Assembly: GCF_900115865.1 (NCBI RefSeq)
Contig: NZ_FOXY01000006.1
Location: 62,001 to 126,000, forward strand
Direction: 5' to 3'
Source: Donghicola eburneus
GTDB lineage: Bacteria; Pseudomonadota; Alphaproteobacteria; Rhodobacterales; Rhodobacteraceae
DNA: 64,000 nt
Of the stretch, positions 25,299 to 35,064 are shown piece after piece (the stretch's first letter is position 1; the number at the start of each line of letters is the position of its first letter). The translations under genes and the position numbers were made by a program. The notes below the pieces were generated by a model, which saw only the letters and a list, made by a program, of their open reading frames with translations, was not told the origin of the DNA and ran no database searches.

Positions 25299-26267
25299 TT
25301 AGCCGCGACCGGCGAGCGTTTTCATCGCATAGTAAAACTTGTCGCCTGCCATGCGGCGCGCCTGAAGTTTGACTTTGGCCAGAAGCGCTGCCGATCCTTT
25401 GGAGCCGCTTGCGCTGCGCATCCGGATCGGGCTGCCGTCGTGGATCATGCTTTGCGTTGCCACGCACAAGACAGGACGCTGCGAGATTTTCTGAATCTCG
25501 GCTGCGTCGTACGCCTCGCTTTCGATGAAGAGGTCAGCGCCGGTTTCGACGTAGATTCGTGCCTTGAACGCAGGCGAGTTCGCTTTCTCTTCGTCGGTCT
25601 GGGTCATGATCAGCTTGCCGTAACGCACACCGTTGTCACGCATCCACGCCTCGGTTTCTGCGCGGTATTTTTCGTGGCGGCTTGTCACCAGCCACGCAAT
25701 CTCGCCGGAGGTGGCATGCAACTTCTCAGAGGTCTGCAAGAACTTGCGATAGGCTTTGCCGTCATCGTCCTCGTGCGCCTCGGGGTTGCGGCAGAGCACG
25801 CCGTCAATGTCGACGCAGGCGTTCTGAAGCACGGCGTGGTGCATCATGTTCCACTGGCACACCGGAGACAGTGAATTGGTTTCCAAAACCACATCCACAT
25901 CGGGGTGTTTAGCGACCTGCGAGTAGACCGAGCAGAACACGATATTGCCAGGGACTCCTTCGAGCGCGACCCGCGCCTTTTTGAAAGCGCGGCCCGAGCC
26001 AACAGTATCGTCAATCACCAGCACTGTCCGCTGCTCTGACATGGCTTTGTCCACGTCTGGTGCGTCTTTGGTCGCGCCATAGCCAAAGACTTTGCCTGAC
26101 ACGAGTCCGTCCAGATCGGTAAGGGGCAGGTTCAGCTGTGTCGCGAGCATTGTCGCAGGCAACATGCCTGAGCGGGGAATCCCGACGACCAGATCAATTT
26201 TGTCAGGCAGTTTGCGTCGGTTTGCTAAAATCGCAGCCGACATGTCCTGAACACTAATAAATTTCAT
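25299..26267 (-). CDS. Phosphoribosyltransferase-HAD phosphatase fusion protein
   Basis: A 322-residue cytoplasmic protein with two domains. Residues 1-145 form a type I phosphoribosyltransferase: VVGIPRSGMLPA and the PRPP loop VIDDTVGSG (84-92). Residues 150-320 look like a HAD phosphatase: VDIDGVLC with D153 and D155, LVTSRHEKYR, and DLFIESEAYDA as the late acidic motif. Such a pair could attach a base to ribose-5-phosphate and then remove a phosphate, or salvage one. It stands alone, 230 nt from the next gene, with a good GGAGCG ribosome site at 26267. The substrate is unknown; a close link to a known orotate, adenine or guanine enzyme is not apparent. Confidence 0.75.
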   Translation of the reverse strand: MKFISVQDMSAAILANRRKLPDKIDLVVGIPRSGMLPATMLATQLNLPLTDLDGLVSGKVFGYGATKDAPDVDKAMSEQRTVLVIDDTVGSGRAFKKARVALEGVPGNIVFCSVYSQVAKHPDVDVVLETNSLSPVCQWNMMHHAVLQNACVDIDGVLCRNPEAHEDDDGKAYRKFLQTSEKLHATSGEIAWLVTSRHEKYRAETEAWMRDNGVRYGKLIMTQTDEEKANSPAFKARIYVETGADLFIESEAYDAAEIQKISQRPVLCVATQSMIHDGSPIRMRSASGSKGSAALLAKVKLQARRMAGDKFYYAMKTLAGRG

Positions 26268-26502
26268 AAAATCGCTCCTGAAAAACGCGAAGCAGACAAG
26301 AATAAGCCAGTCAACCTTAGGTGGTGCGTCGATCTATTGCAATTTCAAACTCGGGGACAAGGTGTTTAGTACAGCGCTTTACTCGCTTTGATGAGATCAC
26401 ATCGGAACTGTAGCGCGAGGCCAGACGCGATGGCTCGTAAGGTATAACGCGTCTGGATCAAGATTAAGGCGCTGTGATATATACAGTTTCTCTTGGGAGA
26501 TG

Positions 26503-27006
26503 TCAGCGTGCGCTTGCCACGAGCGTTGCTGCGATGTCCATTTCGGATTTGCCTGCTGCTGCTGCAATTGCGCTCAAAGTTTCATCTTCGGAGTTTACGG
26601 AGTATCCTGCGCTTTCCAATGCGGCGGTCAGATCTGCCGAGTCTTGGTGCAGAACAGATGCAACTTCAGCGACAGAGCCCTTCATCACCATTGCAGACAG
26701 GGTAAACGCGGCGGGGCGCCCGCCTCCGCCTTCGCCGCCGACGGGAACCATAAAGATTGCTGCTGCCACGATCGATACGCCCATCGCGATGCCAAAGGCC
26801 GCGCGCTTGAAATAGGCGGTCATGGGGCGCCAGTTTTTCCACATGTGCAGCACAAAGGGTATGATCAAAACCATGCTCAGCCATTCATGCATCCCGTGAA
26901 AGCCGGACGGCCCGATGTGAAAGAACAGAGCAACCCCTGAAATCAGGGAAACAAGGAAGAGGCCGGTAATAAACGGCGTGGCATAGCGCATCAGTGTCGA
27001 TTTCAT
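26503..27006 (-). CDS. DUF4405-type membrane protein, possible cytochrome b-like
   Basis: A 167-residue membrane protein with three hydrophobic segments (residues ~8-30, 40-57, 70-90) followed by a soluble tail of about 70 residues. Histidines in FHGMHEW and FVLHMWKNW sit at the membrane faces, a pattern that in DUF4405 proteins suggests haem-b or quinone contact. ATG 27006 has AAGGAT upstream; longer starts would overlap pbpC and read as non-membrane sequence. It lies 136 nt downstream of pbpC on the same strand and may be a separate unit. A role in electron transfer is possible but not shown by sequence alone. Confidence 0.65.
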   Translation of the reverse strand: MKSTLMRYATPFITGLFLVSLISGVALFFHIGPSGFHGMHEWLSMVLIIPFVLHMWKNWRPMTAYFKRAAFGIAMGVSIVAAAIFMVPVGGEGGGGRPAAFTLSAMVMKGSVAEVASVLHQDSADLTAALESAGYSVNSEDETLSAIAAAAGKSEMDIAATLVASAR

Positions 27007-27142
27007 AAAAACGATCCTTCTTGGGTGCGGGAATTGCTGGCTACCGCCAAAAATCAGGTTGTTTTGATGAAACGCGCAAAACTGGACTTTCCGTCGCGTA
27101 TCGCGCGGAAATGTCTGCTTAACCTGCAGATAATATTCAGGT

Positions 27143-29191
27143 TTATGGACCTTCGGTGATCTGGAAGGACGTGCTGGCGCTGCGCCCTTTGGCGTCAATC
27201 ACAGTCAGCCTGCTGAAGCCCGCACCAATTTGAGGCACCGTAATTTGCCGTGCACGCGGATTCACGTCTACCGGCGCGCCATTGGCGAGCCACGTAAACG
27301 GCGGTGCTCCGTCCTGAAGTTTGGCAAAGAGCCCTTCGGGAAGAGCGGTGAGCTTTGCGCCTTCGGGTGGGAAGATAAGCTTTGGGGCGTCGAAATCCGG
27401 CAGAACACTGCCGTTGCGCGGAACAAATTCGCGCAGGTTCGGCGGCAGTGCTGCACCCGACAGTCGCAGCGTGTCCGGCGGTGCAGGGCGCAAAGGCGTG
27501 GGCCGGTTCGTCGCGCGTTGGTAGGCCGAAAACAGCAATGGTGCCGCGAGATCACCGCCAAAAGCGCCGGGCACGGGGGTACCGTCTGGTCGTCCCATCC
27601 AAACTCCGACCACGAGTGCCCCGTCAAAGCCGATGGCCCACGCATCCCTGTGTCCGTAGCTCGTCCCTGTTTTATAAGCGAGCGTTCTGCGCGGCGCTCC
27701 GGCGGGCGGGGGCAAATCCGCCAGAATATCTGCCACCTGCCATGCCGCACGCGGTGCCATCAGTCTGTGAGCCGACGCCGGAACATCGGCTTGCCGCCAA
27801 TGGAGGGGCATGGGCCGCCCCAACCGTGCGAGCCCGCCATACAAGGTTACCAGATCCTCGAGCGTCAGGCCGATGCCGCCGAGGGCGATCGCCAGTCCAG
27901 CCTGCCCTGACGGAAGTTTCGGATCGGTCCCCGCGGTGCGCAATGCAGACATCAGGCGGGCGGGGCCAATCGACTCGGTCAGGGCAACCGCGGGGATGTT
28001 CAGTGAGAGCTGCAGAGCCTTGCGGAGTGGCAGAGGTCCACGGAAAGACCCGTCGAAATTCTGAGGGGCATACTGGCCGAAACGCATGGGCCGATCGTCA
28101 AACATCGTCTCGGGATGGGCGATGCCTTGGTCGAAGGATAACCCGAAAATCAAGGGCTTCAGGGTCGATCCGGGGGATCGAACCGCCCGCGTCATATCCA
28201 GATAAGCTGCGCCGCCGATTGCCTCTTCGTATCCCGCAGAGCCAACAGAGGCCAAGACTGCGCCTGTGCGGTGATCGGCGACCACGATTGCCAAGGACAC
28301 ACCAGAATGTTGGTTTTTGACAGCCTCTTTGGCGAGTTGTTGGAGTTGCGCCTGCAGGTCAGCACGCAGCGTAGTGCGGTGGATCGCAGCGTCCGGTCGT
28401 TCCAAAACGGCGCGGTCCGCGAGATGGGGCGCCAGCATAGGCATGGCCGCCCGCCGCTGCGGCAAAGGTGCCGCGCGGGCGGAGGCGACCTGTTCGGGCC
28501 GCAGTCTTCCTTCAGCGAGCATCCGGTCGAGGACGCGGGATCGAGCCGCGAAGGCCGCATCGTAGTTGCGGTCGGGGCGCCGCGTCTCTGGCGATTGGGG
28601 CAGAGCAACGAGCAAGGCGGCTTCGGATGGAGTCAGGCGTTTGGGCGGTTTCCCGAAATAAAGGCGCGTTGCGGCGGCGATCCCTTCGATGTTCCCTCCG
28701 TAAGGCGCGCGGGTCAGATACAGGTTTAGGATGTCATCCTTCGTCATCCTGCGTTCCAACGCCCACGCCACACGCATTTGCCGCAGTTTGCCCTGCAAAT
28801 GGCCTGTCCCGCTGTTCTCAATGAGCCTCGCGACCTGCATCGTTAGGGTAGAGCCACCAGAGACCACGTCGCGATGCCAGATGGCTTGGCCGAGTGCGCG
28901 CGCCATGGCCCACAGGTCGACCCCCTTGTGCTGATAGAAACGGCCATCCTCGTAAGCAACGAGCATCTTTAGAAAATCTGGGTCGACCCCGGCCACGCTG
29001 GCCTCAAGCCGCCAACGTCCGTCATCCACGGTATAGGCGCGTAGCAATTGCCCGCTTTCGTCCAGTACCTCTACAGAGGTTTGCTGCACTAAGGGGGGCA
29101 AAACTGTGTCTGCAATCCATTGGTCAAAGCGGTCGCGCACCCCTGCGAGCAGGGTTAGCACGACGGCTAATCCCAGCAGCGCGTATCTCAT
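27143..29191 (-). CDS. pbpC: Penicillin-binding protein 1C
   Basis: A 682-residue bifunctional peptidoglycan synthase anchored by an N-terminal membrane helix. The glycosyltransferase domain has AYEDGRFYQHKG with the catalytic Glu81, GGSTLTMQVARL, and the RAPYGGNIEG motif. The transpeptidase has STLK (Ser342, Lys345), SLN (396-398) and KTGTS (507-511). The C-terminal ~90 residues form the PBP1C-specific BiPBP domain. The start overlaps the stop of the alpha-2-macroglobulin gene (ATGA), the same pairing as yfhM-pbpC in enterobacteria. It probably works in the periplasm on wall repair. All active-site residues are intact. Confidence 0.95.
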   Translation of the reverse strand: MRYALLGLAVVLTLLAGVRDRFDQWIADTVLPPLVQQTSVEVLDESGQLLRAYTVDDGRWRLEASVAGVDPDFLKMLVAYEDGRFYQHKGVDLWAMARALGQAIWHRDVVSGGSTLTMQVARLIENSGTGHLQGKLRQMRVAWALERRMTKDDILNLYLTRAPYGGNIEGIAAATRLYFGKPPKRLTPSEAALLVALPQSPETRRPDRNYDAAFAARSRVLDRMLAEGRLRPEQVASARAAPLPQRRAAMPMLAPHLADRAVLERPDAAIHRTTLRADLQAQLQQLAKEAVKNQHSGVSLAIVVADHRTGAVLASVGSAGYEEAIGGAAYLDMTRAVRSPGSTLKPLIFGLSFDQGIAHPETMFDDRPMRFGQYAPQNFDGSFRGPLPLRKALQLSLNIPAVALTESIGPARLMSALRTAGTDPKLPSGQAGLAIALGGIGLTLEDLVTLYGGLARLGRPMPLHWRQADVPASAHRLMAPRAAWQVADILADLPPPAGAPRRTLAYKTGTSYGHRDAWAIGFDGALVVGVWMGRPDGTPVPGAFGGDLAAPLLFSAYQRATNRPTPLRPAPPDTLRLSGAALPPNLREFVPRNGSVLPDFDAPKLIFPPEGAKLTALPEGLFAKLQDGAPPFTWLANGAPVDVNPRARQITVPQIGAGFSRLTVIDAKGRSASTSFQITEGP

Positions 29192-32100
29192 GGTGTGACA
29201 GTGATCCGGGCGGTTTCAGAGACTGCGCGATAGCGTGGACGGTACATGTCCTGCACGCTCGCGGCCGGGGCGTGATAGCCCCCTGGGGTGACGGCGCGCA
29301 CGATATAGGCCAGCCTAAATCGTTCGGGGCGTGTCCAGTCAACTGCCGCGACAAAGCGATCGCTGCGGAACTGTGTCATGCGTGTGTCAATTGGCTCGAT
29401 CCAAGACAGGCTACTGACATCCCCGCTGCGGATCAGGCTTGGATTGTCGATCTCGAATCCAGCGGGCAACGGATCATCGACGATCAGGCGGGCCTCGTGG
29501 GGCTCGGTTGGTGTGACCTCTAACACGACTGCGTAACGATTACCGGATACAAAGCTGCCCGTTGTGACCTCGTTCCCGTCCAGATCAAAGATGTGCCGTG
29601 TGATTTGGTAGCCATAGCCCCCGGCAGGGAAGGGAACTTCTGGCACCCCGAATGTAGTCAGCGTCAGGGGCGTGTCCGCGCCTGTGTTCGTGATCTCGAC
29701 TGGATCGGTTTCTTCGTCGCCCTCTGCTAATTGCACGAGGGGGCCACTGACGGGCGCACCATCGATCTGAAGCGCATTTGTTTCGGGGTCATCGACCAAA
29801 GCATGGGCCGCGAGCAAGGTCCAAGCCGCCTCTTGGGTCGAGCGTGGGTCCGAGGCGCGGGTGACAGCCATGGTCAGCGCCTCTTTGTCGATGACGGTGC
29901 TGCCCGCTTCGGTCGCGAGCGCGAGGAGGGCCGCTGTATCCCGCAATGTGGTGCCGTAGTCGCTCCGCATGGCGGTGGTGACTGCGGCCGTGCCAATCAT
30001 CTGGGCCGACTGCCGGAACATCTGGTCCGCGCGGGTTTGATCGCCGTAGGCGGCCAAAGCGGCACCCAGCTGCGCTGCCGCCAGCGGGGTGGCGAAATCC
30101 TCGGCCTTCACGTCCGCATAATAGCGCAAATCACCCATATTCGCGGCCCCTGCGCGGGCCAACACCATAAGGGCGTAGGCAATATCCTGACCGCCCTCGT
30201 CAAAGTCGGTAGCGTAGTTCACCTGATTACGTAGGTTATCCAAGGCGGAGCGCAGAGCGCGTTGTGGCACGTCGTGGCCCGCCATATCCGCGCGAGTCAG
30301 GAAGTCGGTCACGTAGGCATCGAGCCAGAAATCCCCGCTATCGGCATACCACAAGCCAAAGCCACCATTGCTGGACTGGCGCGTCAGAATCTCGGTGATC
30401 GCGTGGTTCACTTTGGCGGATAAATCCTCGGCCTCGGTCATCTCAAGAGCGTTCGCCACTTGATCGAAATAAAGCAGTGGCAGCGCGGCAGAGGTGATTT
30501 GTTCAGTGCACCCATAGGGATAGCGGTCGAGGGTGGCGAGCAGGCCTGGCGCGTCAAAGGTTGCCAGAGGACCAGCCGAAAGCACCGCGCGGCCCGTGCC
30601 CTTGCGAAGCCCCGCAAAGACGTCATCGCTAAAGGTGAAGGTGTCCCCAGCGGCCAGTTCAAACCGGCGCGTTGTCGCAACCTCTGGGTCGTTTGCACGC
30701 ACGGGCATCCGAAGCAAACGTTCCAGCCGCACTCCATCCGGCGTGGTCAAAGCAACCTTTATTTCGGGATCGCCGACGGCAGAGGCGCTCAGCAGGATAC
30801 TGATCGACTTGCTGTCTCCCTCGCCGAGCGTGATGGTCGCAGGGTAATCCCCCAGCAGAATACCTTCGGGGGCGGTGACCTCTAGCGCCATCTCGCCTGA
30901 TGTGCCATCGGTATGGGTCAATTCCAGCAGCATGGTGCTGGTGTCGTTCGGGGCCAAGAAGCGCGGCAGGCTCGCACTGACCACCACGGGATCGCTCAGC
31001 GTGACATCGGCTTGGGCGCTGCCCACGCCTTGGGCCCCCCACGCAATCGCCATGAAGCGCAGTTGTCCGTCAAATGCAGGGATGTCGAAGGTCACCTGCG
31101 CTTTGCCCGTCTCGTCCAATTCGACAATTCCTGTGAAAAAGGTCACAAGATCTTCGGTCGGGGGCGGGCTTTGCATCGACATCGCGCCAGCGGCGTCGCC
31201 GCCGCTACGGACCGTTCCGCTCGCGCCGTTCAGACTGTCGATCAAGCGGCCGTAGATATCACGGATTCCAACGCCAAGGCGGCGCTGGCCAAAGTAATGC
31301 GCTTCTGGATTTGGCGCGTCGTATCGGGTCAGGTTCAGAATACCCACATCAACCGCAGCGATTGTCGCATAAAGCGGCTTGTCGCCCGCATTCTCGACTT
31401 GCAAGTCAACGGTCAGAGGGGCTCTGGGGCGGGCGGTGTCGGGCACGCTCAGGGACACTTCGAGATCGCGATCTTCTGGATCGACTCCTGCATGGGCCAG
31501 TCCTAGAGCGCGAGTGGGCATCAAGCTTTGCTCTGAGTCCATCGGGCGGACGACGCTGGCGGTCACATAGGCGCCCGCCCCCCAACCAGATGTCACTGGC
31601 AACGAAACTATATTTTCGCCCTTTTTGACTTTGACCGCCTTCATGTCGATCAGCCCTTCGCCAAGGACGGTAATCAATGCGGTGCCTGCGTAGCGTGGCA
31701 CGAGCCGTAGCTTCGCCGTGTCGCCTGCGGCGTAGCGCTCTGCGTCCAAGGACAGTTCGAGCGTGTCGGGCGTGCTGGCGGCATCGGCGGCGGCGTACCA
31801 TCCGGCGTCAAAGGCAACCGAGGTCTCTAGATAGCCCGCGCCATCATTTCGGGAGACCACCAATTCGTATTCGCCCCATGTGATGGGGTTTGTAATCTCA
31901 ACTGGCTCTAGCCCCAGTTCGGCTGTCCCTGCGGCGATGCGGGGGCGCGTGGTGATCGGCTCCCAGTTCCAGTCACCATAGAGCTGGTACCACTGATACG
32001 TCGTCTCGATCCGGTTCAGGGTCCACGTGACCGGCATGGGCATAGGCTGACCGCTGGGATTGAGCGCGATCACGTCAAAAGCCGCTTCGCTGCCCTCGGA

Positions 32101-34590
32101 CAGAGTGCCGTCAAAGAGGGGCTTCACGCCGATCAAAGGCGTGGCAGGGGCCAGATCACGTACGATCTCGCGCTCGACCGGTCGGCCTGACCCTTCGGTC
32201 ATCTGCGCGGTGACTGTCAGTTTCAACGGGCGATCTGCGGCCTCAACCGACGGGAGCGTTATTGGCAAAGAGGCCATTCCCTCGGTGTCGGTGCTCGTTC
32301 CGTTTGGCAGGGCGGCATAGGCGGGGGGCAGGGGTTCGTCATGGCGGCCAAAGAAATAACCTGGATAGTCTGCCAGACCGTCGCGGGCAGTCACACGAAG
32401 CGTTCCGCTGATTGGCAAGCCGCTCGCTGGCGCGCCGAAGAGATACATTGCATCGACATCCAGATTGGCCATCTCACCCGCCCGCAAGAGCGGCGGCAGA
32501 CTAAGGCCGAAGTCGAAGCGTTCGGGTAGAAAATCCTCGACCAGAACCTTGGTGCTGGCCAAGGCTGGAGCATCTGGATCGCCAAAAATTTGCAGTTCCC
32601 ATGTTCCGCGCGGCGCAGTTTGACTTATTGGCAGGTCAAAAACATGCCCGCCCGCTGCACCTACCCCTGACAGAGTCCGGCTGTATTCGACCCCGTCAGG
32701 ACGGCGCAGAAGCGCGGTCAGCGGCAGGTTCCAGATCACTTTGGCTTCTTCGTCACGGGCTAGGGCGGTCGCGCGAATTCGGTCGCCCGCACGATACGCA
32801 CCACGATCGGTCGCTAGGAAAAGGTCAACTGGGCCCGCAGGTGGCCGCCCCGCGACCCCCCTGTCTGACAGGTCAAACTCTGGATCGAGCAAAGACAAGA
32901 AAGCGATGTCGCTGTTGCTACGCGCCATGACAAGCGCAGGTTCGGCGCCTGACGTGCCTCGGAGCAAACCACTGGCAAACCGCGCGTAGCCGTCCTCGTC
33001 CGTTTGAGCGGTGCCAAGAATGGCGTTTGACCGCGAGATGAGCGTTAACCTGACTCCGCGCCGCGCCGTGCCATCGGTCAGGCTACGGGTAAAGACATGC
33101 AGGCCGTCGACACCGCTCAGTGTTGTCAGTCCCATGTCGGACAGGACAAACCACTGGGTTGCGGCAGCTTCGGGATCGCCTTGGATACTGGCTTGCAGGG
33201 CGTAGATACCCGTGGGCTGACCCGCCAGAGCCGACTTCATTGGCAGGCGCGTGAGGACGCTCTGGTTCAGTTCCATCCCAACCTCTGCGCTGCCCTCCCA
33301 AATCTTAGCGCCGACGCCGTTGGAAAGGCGGCGTTCTTCGTATCCGTTCAGCGGGCGCCCGAAAATCCGGTCCTGAATGGCGGGCATCAGATTGCGATCG
33401 CTCACGTGATAGAGTGTCAGGTCAATAGACTGGGTGTTAACCGTTGTGATCGGAATGGCTGGATCTGCGCCGCGTGGCAGTACATAGGCACGACCGGTAA
33501 AGGCCAAAGACGGGCTGCGATCGCGTACGTACATTGTCAGATCAACATCGCGCTGTAGTGTTTCGCCGCTCGCGGCTGGCAGGCCTTCGCGCAGGGTGAT
33601 CCGGTAGCGCGCGCCGTGGGTCACGCCTGTGACGCAAAGGCGATTGGCATCCGCTTCGGCGGCAAGGCCCTGCGTCGCGCTTCTGACAAAATTGGCGTAA
33701 TCGACACCGCCCTCAACCAGTGGCTCGGAAAATTCGGCACATATGCGTGGTTCAGCAAGATCGCTCTCGACCGTGTTGCCCGTGATCCGGAATCCGTACC
33801 GGTTGATCGCATGTTCCAGTAGATCGGCGGCTTCGTCTCGGGGCTGTGCGTCTTGGGCCAGTCGCAGGGCAGGGATCATGCGGCGACCTTCATACATACC
33901 CTCGAGCGCAAGCGCCATTTGATACAGGGCGCTGGCGCGCGTGCCCGCGTCTGACGCATAGAGGTATCCGTTGATCGCAGCGCTCAGCGCGTCACTGCGC
34001 AAGCTCGCGCCGCGGCTGCGCTCTTTCTCTGCGGCGATCAGCGTGAGGCGCGCGTACTCGGTCCAAAGGCCCGCGCGGTCCGTGAGGGCGATCGCGGAAC
34101 CGATAAACGACATCGCAACGGCGATCTCTCCATTTTGCTCGCGCTGCGCGGCTGAGCGCGTGTAATCCTCGACCGTGAAGTTGCCAGGCGCGTAGCGTAC
34201 CCCAATGTCTAACGCGAGTTCCGTCGCGCGATTCAGCATCGTCTCGTCCAGAAAGGCTAGATCAGCGCGCGCCGTTTCAGCAGCAATTAATGTCGCGGCT
34301 GGGGTAACAATGACCTTGGCCGAAAGCGCCCCGTCATAGGGAGACTCCTGGGTCACTCCGGTCTTTGGAAAGCACGATCCCGTGCGCGTATTAAATGTCA
34401 AAGCGATACATTGTGGATTGGACAAACAGGCCCTTTGGCAGGAGTCGAAATCCGTATCGAAGACAGCCTGCAAATCACCGCCATAGTAATCGACGTTTCG
34501 CGCGACGTTCAGGCGGCGCTCGGGCAACGCTTCGGCCAAGGCGGTCAGAGGGATCATCAATCCCAACAAGAGAAGAATTCCTCTGAGCAT
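29188..34590 (-). CDS. yfhM: Bacterial alpha-2-macroglobulin with thioester
   Basis: An 1800-residue periplasmic protein. It has a signal peptide (cleavage at ALA-EA), a short PAN/apple-like Cys-rich segment (CQRACLSNPQCIAL, then SCFPK), a long series of macroglobulin beta-sandwiches with RGAYRAGDRIRATAL in the MG region, and the thioester GCTEQ with Cys1361. A helical thioester domain and a receptor-binding-like end follow. It should trap proteases that breach the outer membrane, protecting wall synthesis by its co-transcribed partner PbpC. The signal has no lipobox cysteine, so unlike the lipid-anchored enterobacterial form it may be soluble. ATG 34590 with AAGGTAAG upstream gives the signal peptide. 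Confidence 0.93.
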   Translation of the reverse strand: MLRGILLLLGLMIPLTALAEALPERRLNVARNVDYYGGDLQAVFDTDFDSCQRACLSNPQCIALTFNTRTGSCFPKTGVTQESPYDGALSAKVIVTPAATLIAAETARADLAFLDETMLNRATELALDIGVRYAPGNFTVEDYTRSAAQREQNGEIAVAMSFIGSAIALTDRAGLWTEYARLTLIAAEKERSRGASLRSDALSAAINGYLYASDAGTRASALYQMALALEGMYEGRRMIPALRLAQDAQPRDEAADLLEHAINRYGFRITGNTVESDLAEPRICAEFSEPLVEGGVDYANFVRSATQGLAAEADANRLCVTGVTHGARYRITLREGLPAASGETLQRDVDLTMYVRDRSPSLAFTGRAYVLPRGADPAIPITTVNTQSIDLTLYHVSDRNLMPAIQDRIFGRPLNGYEERRLSNGVGAKIWEGSAEVGMELNQSVLTRLPMKSALAGQPTGIYALQASIQGDPEAAATQWFVLSDMGLTTLSGVDGLHVFTRSLTDGTARRGVRLTLISRSNAILGTAQTDEDGYARFASGLLRGTSGAEPALVMARSNSDIAFLSLLDPEFDLSDRGVAGRPPAGPVDLFLATDRGAYRAGDRIRATALARDEEAKVIWNLPLTALLRRPDGVEYSRTLSGVGAAGGHVFDLPISQTAPRGTWELQIFGDPDAPALASTKVLVEDFLPERFDFGLSLPPLLRAGEMANLDVDAMYLFGAPASGLPISGTLRVTARDGLADYPGYFFGRHDEPLPPAYAALPNGTSTDTEGMASLPITLPSVEAADRPLKLTVTAQMTEGSGRPVEREIVRDLAPATPLIGVKPLFDGTLSEGSEAAFDVIALNPSGQPMPMPVTWTLNRIETTYQWYQLYGDWNWEPITTRPRIAAGTAELGLEPVEITNPITWGEYELVVSRNDGAGYLETSVAFDAGWYAAADAASTPDTLELSLDAERYAAGDTAKLRLVPRYAGTALITVLGEGLIDMKAVKVKKGENIVSLPVTSGWGAGAYVTASVVRPMDSEQSLMPTRALGLAHAGVDPEDRDLEVSLSVPDTARPRAPLTVDLQVENAGDKPLYATIAAVDVGILNLTRYDAPNPEAHYFGQRRLGVGIRDIYGRLIDSLNGASGTVRSGGDAAGAMSMQSPPPTEDLVTFFTGIVELDETGKAQVTFDIPAFDGQLRFMAIAWGAQGVGSAQADVTLSDPVVVSASLPRFLAPNDTSTMLLELTHTDGTSGEMALEVTAPEGILLGDYPATITLGEGDSKSISILLSASAVGDPEIKVALTTPDGVRLERLLRMPVRANDPEVATTRRFELAAGDTFTFSDDVFAGLRKGTGRAVLSAGPLATFDAPGLLATLDRYPYGCTEQITSAALPLLYFDQVANALEMTEAEDLSAKVNHAITEILTRQSSNGGFGLWYADSGDFWLDAYVTDFLTRADMAGHDVPQRALRSALDNLRNQVNYATDFDEGGQDIAYALMVLARAGAANMGDLRYYADVKAEDFATPLAAAQLGAALAAYGDQTRADQMFRQSAQMIGTAAVTTAMRSDYGTTLRDTAALLALATEAGSTVIDKEALTMAVTRASDPRSTQEAAWTLLAAHALVDDPETNALQIDGAPVSGPLVQLAEGDEETDPVEITNTGADTPLTLTTFGVPEVPFPAGGYGYQITRHIFDLDGNEVTTGSFVSGNRYAVVLEVTPTEPHEARLIVDDPLPAGFEIDNPSLIRSGDVSSLSWIEPIDTRMTQFRSDRFVAAVDWTRPERFRLAYIVRAVTPGGYHAPAASVQDMYRPRYRAVSETARITVTP

Positions 34591-35064
34591 GTTCTTACCT
34601 TTCGCTCCCCACCTTTTGCACAATCGTCTCATACAGAGGTTTGCGAAGGCAAGTCATGAAGACTAGACGCAAAAAATCTACTTTATTTTATTGACGATTC
34701 CGAACTCGAGGCGGCAAAGGCGCCGGATTGGTTTCTGACCGTTAGTACAGCTTATGCGTGTTTTGAAGTTTCGCGGTTCTTCGAGAGTATGCAGGCAGAG
34801 ATTGGCTGGAATTTGCGATCCGGCTCAAAGCTAGGTGCGCGGCCGAAGTCCGCGCTGCTTTGGTCCCAAAGGAATGCTTCCAGAGACGCCTTGTGCTCAG
34901 GCCCTGCGGTTAAGGTGGCTTCTAAGCACCAAGGCAGTCCATCCGTTCTACCTCCATGTGATCGCCACGGGTGAGATATGCCCAAATCGAACGCGTGCGA
35001 ATCTCTGAGTTTGACTGACAGGACCGTTTCGCCACCGTGGACAAAACTCGCGTCTTCGCTGGCG
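34591..35064. other. Gap between the macroglobulin and rhamnose operons, no gene seen
   Basis: This 474-bp gap lies between the 3-prime end of rmlA and the start of the macroglobulin gene. It has an AT-rich part near 34680 (TTTATTTTATTG), likely the macroglobulin promoter. Short open frames here (such as minus 34752-34985) show no family resemblance or ribosome site. I see no repeat or mobile-element end. Confidence 0.35.

Noticed and set aside
34752-34985. 77-codon frame in the gap upstream of the macroglobulin gene
   Set aside because: No family resemblance, no ribosome site, and no sign of a broken transposase or other remnant.
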